This document shows positions 1 to 5,616 of a DNA stretch of 7,690 nt, piece by piece. Below the pieces are notes generated by a model. The model was given only the letters and a program-made list of their open reading frames with translations. It searched no databases and was not told the origin of the DNA. How positions within the stretch are numbered: position 1 is the stretch's first letter; each line of letters begins with the position of its first letter. Made by a program: the position numbers and the translations under genes. The DNA comes from Limnohabitans sp. (GTDB taxonomy: Bacteria > Pseudomonadota > Gammaproteobacteria > Burkholderiales > Burkholderiaceae_C), in the NCBI GenBank assembly GCA_021731425.1, contig JAKFXJ010000319.1, positions 1 to 7,690 on the forward strand, written 5' to 3'.

Positions 1-162
1 TCCTGTGGGTTGAAAGATCAGATTGAGACTAATCAGCCCTTGTGAAAAACCCATGACACCCATGGCGACTGTGGGCTTTGCCTTCTCATTTTTTTTCGTC
101 ACAAAAACTTCATGCCTTTGTCCCTCAGACTCAACGTGATGGGTTCCAGTGACGCTTGTTTT

Positions 163-196
163 TTGTCATTCAAATGACACAAAGATCAGCCACAAT
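163..196 (+). promoter_or_regulatory. Probable promoter/operator of the gapdh-arsJ-arsR operon (PHO-box-like, palindromic)
   Basis: TTGTCAT (163-169), four bases, then ATGACAC (174-180) match the direct-repeat PHO box CTGTCAT-N4-CTGTCAY at 11 of 14 repeat positions. A -10-like CACAAT lies at 191-196, exactly 10 bp after the box, which is the spacing of classical PhoB-activated promoters. No good -35 hexamer sits at the proper distance (only TTCAAA at 169-174), which fits activator dependence. The expected transcription start, near 203, leaves a leader of about 28 nt. The same bases also form a perfect inverted repeat, TGTCATT-CA-AATGACA (164-179), the kind of site a dimeric ArsR could occupy. 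PhoB and ArsR are both inferences; the element and its spacing are seen directly. Confidence 0.55.
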
Positions 197-230
197 TCGA
201 TCGTCATCGAATTAATCAGTGAGGATTTTT

Positions 231-1274
231 ATGAAAGTCGGCATCAACGGAATGGGCCGCATCGGCCGTTTGGCTTTGCGTGCGGCCATGGGCGCTGCCG
301 AGCGCCAGCAAGACGACCCCCGCGCAGGCAACCGCCTGGAGGTGGTGCACCTGAACGAACTCAAAGGTGGCGCAGCGGCCACGGCGCACTTGCTGGCTTT
401 TGACAGCGTGCAGGGCAAGTGGCGCGAACGCATTGAGGCGGTTGGCGACAGCCAAATTCGCATTGGTGATCGCACCTTGGGCTTTTCGTCACACGCCAAT
501 CCGGCCGACATCCCTTGGGGCGACATGGGTGTGGACTTGGTGCTCGAATGCACGGGCAAGTTTTTAACGCCCGAAACGATTCAGGGCCACTTGGACCGGG
601 GCGCCAAGCGCGTGATCGTGGCGGCCCCCGTCAAGGTGGGCGATGTGCTTAACATCGTGGTGGGCATCAACCACATGCTGTACAACCCGGCCAAAGACCG
701 CATCGTCACGGCCGCATCCTGCACCACCAACTGCCTGGCCCCGGTGGTCAAAGTGGTGCACGAAGCCATTGGCATCAAGCACGGTCAGATCACCACCATC
801 CACGACCCGACCAACACCAACTTGGTGGTGGACGCGCCGCACAAAGACCTGCGCCGCGCCCGCAGCGCCATGGTCAGCCTGGCCCCCACCACCACCGGCA
901 GCGCCACGGCGATCGCCCTGATTTACCCCGAACTCAAGGGCAAGCTCAACGGCCACGCCGTGCGTGCCCCGGTGCTCAACGCGTCGCTGACCGACTGCGT
1001 GTTCGAGATGAAGCGCGAGACCAGCGCTGAAGAAGTCAACGCCTTGTTCGCCGCTGCGGCCCAAGGCCCGCTGGCGGGCATCTTGGGTTATGAGGAGCGC
1101 CCCTTGGTCAGCGCCGATTACGCCCGCGACACGCGAAGCAGCATCGTGGACGCGCTGTCGACCATGGTGACCGACGGCACACTGCTCAAGATCTACGCCT
1201 GGTACGACAACGAGATGGGCTATGCCTGCCGCATGGTCGATTTGGCTTGCCACATGAACGACGTCGGCATCTGA
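231..1274 (+). CDS. gapdh: ArsJ-associated glyceraldehyde-3-phosphate dehydrogenase
   Basis: A 347-residue cytoplasmic NAD-dependent dehydrogenase of the GAPDH family. In ars operons this enzyme uses arsenate in place of phosphate on glyceraldehyde 3-phosphate, making 1-arseno-3-phosphoglycerate for export by ArsJ. The Rossmann motif [10 protein letters not shown] is at residues 4-13. The catalytic Cys164 lies in SCTTNC (163-168) and the partner His191 is 27 residues later, the family spacing. [13 protein letters not shown] is at 201-213 and WYDNEMGY at 324-331. Several positions differ from housekeeping GAPDH: GINGM rather than GINGF, HDPTNTN after the catalytic His rather than HAYTNDQ, and NEMGY rather than NEWGY. 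There is also extra sequence near residues 20-36. This pattern and the arsJ gene 1 bp downstream place it in the arsenic branch, not central glycolysis. I chose ATG at 231 because GAGGA (221-225) is a well-placed ribosome-binding site; an in-frame GTG at 219 would remove that role. Confidence 0.93.
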   Translation: MKVGINGMGRIGRLALRAAMGAAERQQDDPRAGNRLEVVHLNELKGGAAATAHLLAFDSVQGKWRERIEAVGDSQIRIGDRTLGFSSHANPADIPWGDMGVDLVLECTGKFLTPETIQGHLDRGAKRVIVAAPVKVGDVLNIVVGINHMLYNPAKDRIVTAASCTTNCLAPVVKVVHEAIGIKHGQITTIHDPTNTNLVVDAPHKDLRRARSAMVSLAPTTTGSATAIALIYPELKGKLNGHAVRAPVLNASLTDCVFEMKRETSAEEVNALFAAAAQGPLAGILGYEERPLVSADYARDTRSSIVDALSTMVTDGTLLKIYAWYDNEMGYACRMVDLACHMNDVGI

Positions 1275-1275
1275 G

Positions 1276-2526
1276 ATGAATGCTGCTGAACGCCACTACG
1301 GCATCGTCACTGCAGCCTATTGGGGCTTCACCCTGACCGACGGCGCTTTGCGCATGTTGGTGCTGCTGCACTTTTACAAGCTGGGTTACTCGCCATTCAC
1401 CCTGGCCTTTTTGTTCTTGCTCTACGAAGGTGCAGGCGTCTTGGCCAACCTGATCGGCGGCTGGCTGGCCACGCGCTTTGGCATTGCCCGCATGCTCACG
1501 GTGGGCCTGGTCACACAAATCATCGGCTTTGGTTTGCTCTCGGCCTTGCAGCCGGAATGGACAGCTGCCATGTCGGTGGCCTGGGTGGTGCTGGCGCAAG
1601 GCGTTTGCGGCGTGGCCAAAGACCTGACCAAAACGGCCAGCAAATCGGCCATTAAGGTCACACAAGCGCAGGCCAAAGACCAAGGCAACGGGCAACTGTT
1701 CAAGTGGGTGGCCTGGTTCACTGGCAGCAAAAACGCCATGAAAGGCTTTGGCTTTTTCCTGGGCGGTTTGCTGCTGGAGACGCTGGGGTTTCAGGGTTCC
1801 TTGTGGGCCATGTCGGGCCTCTTGGCGCTGGTGCTCATTGGCGTGGTGACGAGCTTGCCGCCCATGATGGGCAAGAGCAAGCCTTCGGGCTCGGCCAAAG
1901 AGCTGTTCGCCAAAAACCCGGGCATCAACGCGCTGGCCGCAGCCCGCGTGGCCTTGTTTGGGGCGCGTGATGTGTGGTTTGTGGTGGGTGTACCGGTGTT
2001 TTTGTACTCGGTGGGCTGGACCTTCACCATGGTGGGCGGCTTTTTGGCGGCTTGGACGATTGGGTATGGCCTGGTGCAAGCGCTGGCGCCACAGATCGTG
2101 CGCCGCAGCGTCGATGGCCTGAGCCGCGAGGTGCCAGCCGCGCGTTGGTGGTCGGCGGTGCTCACGCTCATTCCACTGGGCATTGCCGCGGCCATGTATT
2201 GGCAAGCGCCGCAGCTGCAATGGTGGGTGGTGGGTGGCCTGAGTTTGTTTGGCTTTGCTTTTGCCATCAACTCGTCGGTACACAGTTATTTGGTGCTGGC
2301 CTATGCGGGTTCAGAAAAAGCGGCCGAAGACGTGGGCTTTTATTACGCGGCCAATGCGCTGGGCCGCTTCATCGGCACGTTGCTGTCGGGCCTGCTCTAC
2401 CAATGGGGCGGGTTGATGTACGCGCTCCTGGGCTCGGCCTTGATGCTGCTCTTGTGCTGGTTGGCCACACTTCGATTGCCCATGGGTTTGCTCACCGAAA
2501 CGCACGTTTCAAAGGACACGCCATGA
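1276..2526 (+). CDS. arsJ: ArsJ organoarsenical efflux permease (MFS)
   Basis: A 416-residue major facilitator superfamily membrane protein. ArsJ exports 1-arseno-3-phosphoglycerate, which then hydrolyses outside the cell to arsenate and 3-phosphoglycerate; with GAPDH it gives resistance to arsenate specifically. Hydrophobic segments run through the chain, for example around residues 40-60, 72-90, 97-112, 157-170, 177-193, 235-260, 292-308, 315-333 and 365-400. The first-half motif CGVAKDLTKTASKSAIK (111-127) is characteristic of ArsJ, and a hydrophilic stretch near 195-215 fits the central cytoplasmic loop. The ATG follows the gapdh stop by one base and lacks a strong ribosome-binding site, so translation is probably coupled to gapdh. 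The 3' end overlaps arsR by 4 bp. Family membership is firm from motif plus context; the export substrate is taken from the family, not visible here. Confidence 0.92.
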   Translation: MNAAERHYGIVTAAYWGFTLTDGALRMLVLLHFYKLGYSPFTLAFLFLLYEGAGVLANLIGGWLATRFGIARMLTVGLVTQIIGFGLLSALQPEWTAAMSVAWVVLAQGVCGVAKDLTKTASKSAIKVTQAQAKDQGNGQLFKWVAWFTGSKNAMKGFGFFLGGLLLETLGFQGSLWAMSGLLALVLIGVVTSLPPMMGKSKPSGSAKELFAKNPGINALAAARVALFGARDVWFVVGVPVFLYSVGWTFTMVGGFLAAWTIGYGLVQALAPQIVRRSVDGLSREVPAARWWSAVLTLIPLGIAAAMYWQAPQLQWWVVGGLSLFGFAFAINSSVHSYLVLAYAGSEKAAEDVGFYYAANALGRFIGTLLSGLLYQWGGLMYALLGSALMLLLCWLATLRLPMGLLTETHVSKDTP

Positions 2527-2882
2527 ACCCCATTTCTCTTTTCAGCGTCATGGACGAAGACGTGGCCGTCAAATCCTTGGCGGCTTTGGCACAAGGCTCG
2601 CGCCTGAAGGTGTTTCGCGCCATTGTGGGCACGGGGCCTGAAGGCATTCAGCCCGGCCAATTGTCTGCGGCGCTCGACATTCCGGCCAATACCTTGTCGT
2701 TCCACCTCAAAGAACTGCACCACGCGGCCTTGGTCAGCGTGCAGCGCGAAGGCCGTTTTTTGCGCTACCGCGCCGACCTGGGCGCCATGCAAAGCCTGAT
2801 GGACTTTTTGACCGCCCACTGCTGCCAAGGTGTGCCCTGCGGCGACGCACTCAATCTGGCTTGCGAGCCAGGCCGCTGCTGA
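2523..2882 (+). CDS. arsR: ArsR/SmtB-family arsenical-responsive repressor
   Basis: A 119-residue winged-helix repressor that would release DNA on binding arsenite. The helix-turn-helix covers roughly residues 43-70 (GQLSAALDIPANTLSFHLKE is its core), followed by the wing VSVQREGRFLRYR (71-83). The recognition region has no cysteine, unlike the ELCVCDL motif of plasmid R773 ArsR. Instead the C-terminus holds Cys100, Cys101 and Cys106 (CCQGVPC), close to the Cys95/96/102 triad of Acidithiobacillus ferrooxidans ArsR, plus Cys114 and Cys119. The start ATG overlaps the arsJ stop (ATGA), and AAGGA at 2512-2516 is a good ribosome-binding site 6 bp upstream. As the last gene of the operon it would be autoregulated through the upstream promoter. 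The open frame continues far upstream inside arsJ, but that part is not this protein. Confidence 0.92.
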   Translation: MNPISLFSVMDEDVAVKSLAALAQGSRLKVFRAIVGTGPEGIQPGQLSAALDIPANTLSFHLKELHHAALVSVQREGRFLRYRADLGAMQSLMDFLTAHCCQGVPCGDALNLACEPGRC

Positions 2883-2920
2883 GCCGCGACAAAACCAAGA
2901 CAGCTTTCATGCTGTGCGGC
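2883..2920 (+). other. Possible hairpin after arsR
   Basis: GCCGC (2883-2887) pairs with GCGGC (2916-2920), and ACAGC (2900-2904) pairs with GCTGT (2911-2915) around the loop TTTCAT. A 12-nt bulge lies on the left side. No run of T follows, so this is not a canonical intrinsic terminator. It sits just after the last gene of the ars operon and could mark or protect the 3' end of that transcript, but the evidence is structural only. Confidence 0.3.
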
Positions 2921-2937
2921 GATTCCAAACTGGGGCC

Positions 2938-2971
2938 CTGTCATTCAAATTTCACAAACCCGTCACATAAT
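2938..2971 (+). promoter_or_regulatory. Probable PHO box and promoter of ppx
   Basis: Three 7-bp units occur at an 11-bp period: CTGTCAT (2938-2944), ATTTCAC (2949-2955) and CCGTCAC (2960-2966), matching CTGTCAY at 7, 5 and 6 of 7 positions. A -10-like CATAAT at 2966-2971 begins 10 bp after the second unit, as in PhoB-dependent promoters, and overlaps the last base of the third unit. Transcription would start near 2978, leaving a leader of about 28 nt with no clear ribosome-binding site before ppx. PhoB control is inferred from known PHO box architecture. Exopolyphosphatase and polyphosphate kinase genes belong to the Pho regulon in several bacteria, which supports the reading. Confidence 0.6.
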
Positions 2972-3005
2972 CAACACTTTGCCCGTCCGCCCTCGCCCCC
3001 ACGCC

Positions 3006-4511
3006 ATGCAAACCCATTCCCTGTACGCCGCCATCGACCTGGGCTCCAACAGTTTTCGCCTCGAAATCGGTCAGATGGATGCGGGTCAGCTGCGGCGTGT
3101 GGAGTACATCAAGGAAACCGTGCGCCAAGGCAATGGTCTGGACAGCGAACGCAACCTGAGCGAAGACGCCATGGCCCGTGGCTGGGAGTGCCTGGCCCGT
3201 TTTGCGGAGCGCATTGCGGATTTTCAGCCTCACCAGGTGCGGGCCGTGGCGACTCAGACCTTGCGCGAAGCTCGCAACCGCGACGTGTTTCTGGCCAAGG
3301 CCAAACAGATTTTGGGCTTTCCGATTGAGGTGATTGCCGGGCGAGAAGAAGCCCGCTTGATTTACCTGGGTGTATCGCACCTGCTGCCACAGTCGGACGA
3401 ACGCCGCTTGGTGGTGGACATTGGCGGGCGCTCCACCGAGATGATTTTGGGCCAAAACGAAACCGCCAGCACCCTGGAGTCTTACCGCGTAGGCAGCGTC
3501 GCTTGGTCCATAAAATATTTCCCTGAAGGCTTGTGGACGCCCCAAGCCTTCAAGGCGGCCGAGATCGGTGCTTTGGCCGTGCTGGATGAAGCGCACAGCC
3601 TCTTCAACCGCCAACACTGGGACAAGTGTTACGGCTCTTCAGGCACCGTGGGCGCGGTGTCTGACATCCTGACTCAGGCCGGCTGGCCCGAGGGACGCGT
3701 CACACGCGAAGGTTTGAGCTGGCTCAAAGAGCGCTTGCTCAAGGCCCACAAGCCCGACAACCTCCGTCTAGATGGCATCAAGGAAGAGCGTAAACCCGTC
3801 ATCGGTGGCGGTTTGGCGGTTTTGCAAGCGGTGTTTGATCTGCTGCAAATTGATGAAATGCATGCCGCTCAAGGTGCCTTGCGCCATGGCGCACTTTACG
3901 ATCTGATCGACCGCGAAACGCCCCAAGATGTCCGCGCGTCCATGGTCAGCTGGTTGGCCCAACGCTTTGGCACCGATGCGCAACAGGCGGACCGGGTCTC
4001 CCGCACGGCCCAAGGCTTGCTGCAAGCCATGATCGCATCGGCTCGAGCCGATGTGCCCCAAAGCGAGCGCCAACGCCATTTGCAAAAGCTGCACTGGGCA
4101 TGCCAGCTTCATGAAGTGGGCATGCGCATCTCGCACAGCGATTATCACAAGCACGGCGCCTACATCCTCGACAACACCGACCTGCCCGGCTTCACTTTGG
4201 ATGAGCTCCATCGCCTGAGCCAGCTGGTTTTGGGCCACCGAGGCAAGCTGCGCAAGCTCGAAGCCGAGCTGCAAAACACCCGCTTTGTCCAACAGCTGAT
4301 GGCCCTGCGCTTGGCGGTCATCTTGTGCCATGCCCGACGCGACCCGGATTTGTCGGGTTTGCACATCCAGTGTGATGCAGATCGACGCACCGCCAGCCTT
4401 CAGATGGACAGCGATTGGGTTGAACTCTGGCCCCAGTCTGCCCATTTGCTGCGCGAAGAAAAGAATGCTTGGCAAAAGACGGAATGGGTTTTTCAGGTGG
4501 CTGTGAACTGA
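3006..4511 (+). CDS. ppx: Exopolyphosphatase (Ppx/GppA family)
   Basis: A 501-residue cytoplasmic enzyme that removes terminal phosphates from inorganic polyphosphate. The ASKHA-fold phosphate motif DLGSNSF is at residues 11-17. REEARLIY (113-120) carries the catalytic Glu region matching Glu121 of E. coli Ppx. The second phosphate motif DIGGRSTE (138-145) has Arg where E. coli has Gly. GSSGT is at 210-214 and ERKPVIGGGLAVL at 261-273. The C-terminal HD-like helical region contains HEVGMRISHSDYHKHGAYIL (369-388), as in full-length E. coli Ppx rather than short Ppx1 forms. GppA (pppGpp hydrolase) is a close relative, so some activity on pppGpp cannot be excluded. I chose ATG 3006 because the residues just after it begin the conserved fold; an in-frame TTG at 2979 would add nine residues at about the predicted transcription start. 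It is transcribed toward the converging sixA-ppk1 pair and probably has its own promoter. Confidence 0.94.
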   Translation: MQTHSLYAAIDLGSNSFRLEIGQMDAGQLRRVEYIKETVRQGNGLDSERNLSEDAMARGWECLARFAERIADFQPHQVRAVATQTLREARNRDVFLAKAKQILGFPIEVIAGREEARLIYLGVSHLLPQSDERRLVVDIGGRSTEMILGQNETASTLESYRVGSVAWSIKYFPEGLWTPQAFKAAEIGALAVLDEAHSLFNRQHWDKCYGSSGTVGAVSDILTQAGWPEGRVTREGLSWLKERLLKAHKPDNLRLDGIKEERKPVIGGGLAVLQAVFDLLQIDEMHAAQGALRHGALYDLIDRETPQDVRASMVSWLAQRFGTDAQQADRVSRTAQGLLQAMIASARADVPQSERQRHLQKLHWACQLHEVGMRISHSDYHKHGAYILDNTDLPGFTLDELHRLSQLVLGHRGKLRKLEAELQNTRFVQQLMALRLAVILCHARRDPDLSGLHIQCDADRRTASLQMDSDWVELWPQSAHLLREEKNAWQKTEWVFQVAVN

Positions 4512-4519
4512 ATTCCCCT

Positions 4520-4588
4520 GATTTTGGTGTTCAAAATCTTGCCTGTTCAAAATCAACGGTATAAACTGTATGCACCGTTAATTTTGAA
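4520..4588 (+). promoter_or_regulatory. Promoter region with inverted repeat and repeated CAAAATC half-sites
   Basis: TTCAAAATCAACGGT (4546-4560) and ACCGTTAATTTTGAA (4574-4588) form an inverted repeat pairing at 14 of 15 positions around 13 bases. The space between holds probable -10 sequences (TATAAA 4560-4565 or TAAACT 4562-4567), with TTGCCT at 4539-4544 as a -35 candidate. The core also recurs upstream: GTTCAAAATC occurs at 4529-4538 and again at 4545-4554, and GATTTTG (4520-4526) pairs with CAAAATC (4532-4538). An inverted repeat across a -10 box is typical of a repressor operator. The downstream gene encodes a likely ribbon-helix-helix protein, so autoregulation is a reasonable inference. 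A stem in the leader RNA, or the ppx 3' end, is an alternative; no T-run is present. Confidence 0.5.
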
Positions 4589-4600
4589 AGTCGAGTGACC

Positions 4601-5131
4601 ATGAACGCCACAACCTCTTCCGCAACCCCAGTCACCACCACAGCGAGCCCAGCATCTGCCGCTGGCAAGTCTGCTGTGAAAGTTGCCGCCAAGCCTGCCA
4701 CCAAGGCAGCATCCGCGAAAAAAACCCCTGTCAAAGCCACCCGCAAAACCGCCGCCAAAGCGCCCAAAAGCAAACCAAGCCCTGCGCAAGCGGCGCCATT
4801 GAGCTCACCGGCCACGCCCAACAAGGCCAAGACCAGCCCGGCCAAAGCCGCTCAGCCTAAAGCGGTGGACAAGAAAAAGTCGGGCGCCCCAGCCAAGGCT
4901 GCCAAAGAGAAAAAAGTCAAAGTGGTGCGCGACAGCTTCACCCTGCCCAAGACCGAGCTGCTGCAAATCACCGAGATGAAAAAACGCGCCATGGCTCTGG
5001 GCGTAGAAGTCAAGAAAAGCGAGCTGATCCGCGCTGGCCTGCAGGCTTTGGCGGGCATGGCCGACACCGCTTTCAAGAAAGCCATAGCCAACGTGCCCAC
5101 CATCAAGACCGGGCGACCAGCCAAAGACTGA
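4601..5131 (+). CDS. Histone H1-like Lys/Ala/Pro-rich protein with RHH-like C-terminus
   Basis: A 176-residue basic protein. Residues 1-108 are low complexity, rich in Ala, Lys, Pro, Ser and Thr, with repeated AAK, KPA and AKA elements like eukaryotic H1 tails and bacterial histone-like proteins; this part should be disordered and bind polyanions. Residues 109-153 look folded: a short strand (VRDSFTLPKTEL, 109-120), a helix (LLQITEMKKRAMALG), then KKSELIRAGLQALAGM (138-153). That is the order of a ribbon-helix-helix DNA-binding domain. The tail ends PTIKTGRPAKD. I recall similar conserved proteins of unknown function in Burkholderiales but cannot name a characterised homologue. ATG 4601 is preferred over GTG 4595, though neither has a strong ribosome-binding site. 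The gene follows ppx and converges with sixA. Binding to DNA is likely; binding to polyphosphate is only a thought prompted by its neighbours. Confidence 0.85.
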   Translation: MNATTSSATPVTTTASPASAAGKSAVKVAAKPATKAASAKKTPVKATRKTAAKAPKSKPSPAQAAPLSSPATPNKAKTSPAKAAQPKAVDKKKSGAPAKAAKEKKVKVVRDSFTLPKTELLQITEMKKRAMALGVEVKKSELIRAGLQALAGMADTAFKKAIANVPTIKTGRPAKD

Positions 5132-5149
5132 AGGCGCATTCAGCGTGGG

Positions 5150-5611
5150 TCAAATCCGCTCTGGGCACGTCACGGCCAACAGCACGGTTTGTGACTGGCC
5201 TTCGCGGATGCGGTGGCGCAGCCACCAGACCGCGCCTTTGCGGATGGCGCATGCGGCCTCGGGCATGCCCATCAATTGCGCCACCAAACCGCCCAGCGCC
5301 GGTTGGTGCCCCACCAGCAAGACCGGATAACGGGCCTCGGGCCAGCCCGAGGTTTCCAGCACGTCGGCCACACTGGCCCCGGGGGACAGTGCATCACGCA
5401 CCTTGTATTTGCGGCCCAAGGCTTTGACGGTTTGCTCCGCCCGCACAGCCGGGCTGCTGAGCACCCGGGTGCCTTGCGGCAGCTGGGCGTCGAGCCATGT
5501 GGCCATGCGTTCAGCCTGTTTGCGCCCTCGAGGGGTCAAAGCCCTTTGCATGTCGTCCTCAAGCGGCTCGGCCTCATGGGCTTCAGCATGACGCCAAATG
5601 ATCAGGTCCAT
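5150..5611 (-). CDS. sixA: Phosphohistidine phosphatase SixA
   Basis: A 153-residue histidine-phosphatase-superfamily enzyme without the extra domains of larger relatives. The RH signature is at residues 7-8 (IWRHAEA), so the phosphate-accepting His8 has the same number as in E. coli SixA. SSPAVRAEQT (52-61) contributes the conserved Arg57, and VGHQP (100-104) the second catalytic His102. In E. coli, SixA removes phosphate from phosphohistidine, with targets first proposed on ArcB and later in the nitrogen phosphotransferase system. It lies directly downstream of ppk1. A GTG at 5620 would overlap the ppk1 stop by 4 bp, but ATG at 5611 is preferred: GGAAG at 5624-5620 lies 8 bp before it and would abut the GTG. 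Either way, the genes are almost certainly cotranscribed and probably translationally coupled. Length is close to the 161 residues of the E. coli protein. Confidence 0.92.
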   Translation of the reverse strand: MDLIIWRHAEAHEAEPLEDDMQRALTPRGRKQAERMATWLDAQLPQGTRVLSSPAVRAEQTVKALGRKYKVRDALSPGASVADVLETSGWPEARYPVLLVGHQPALGGLVAQLMGMPEAACAIRKGAVWWLRHRIREGQSQTVLLAVTCPERI

Positions 5612-5616
5612 GGCGC

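Noticed and set aside
1..45. Plus-strand open stretch ending at TGA 43-45, possibly the tail of an upstream gene.
   Set aside because: Fifteen codons without recognisable similarity; stops are expected by chance at this scale.
62..78. Short inverted repeats around CCATG-CATGG (about 52-66) near a run of T at 90-96, considered as a terminator.
   Set aside because: Stems are 4-5 bp, and the T-run is too far from them on the plus strand. On the minus strand the five T residues follow only a weak stem.
1..102. Possible divergent gene start on the minus strand: GTG at 102, then 34 open codons beginning MTKKNEKAKPTVAMG and running off the left edge, with GAAG a few bases upstream.
   Set aside because: Only 34 codons are visible, third-position GC is far lower than in the neighbouring genes, and the product matches no family I recognise. 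More sequence to the left would decide it.
564..1253. Minus-strand open frame opposite gapdh.
   Set aside because: Antisense shadow with Gly/Val/His-rich composition and no recognisable domain.
1186..2283. Long minus-strand open frame opposite arsJ.
   Set aside because: It is the antisense shadow of a high-GC gene; the product is rich in Arg, His and Gln without family motifs, while the plus strand encodes a clear ArsJ.
1974..2522. Upstream in-frame extension of arsR inside arsJ, which could suggest a longer fusion protein.
   Set aside because: This part overlaps conserved arsJ coding sequence in another frame; ATG 2523 has a good ribosome-binding site and yields a normal ArsR length.
2861..3328. 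Plus-strand open frame spanning the arsR-ppx gap and the start of ppx.
   Set aside because: It has no family motifs and overlaps the conserved N-terminus of Ppx in another frame.
5132..5149. Bidirectional terminator between the convergent histone-like gene and sixA.
   Set aside because: The 18-bp gap holds no stem followed by a T-run; termination must occur elsewhere or be Rho-dependent.
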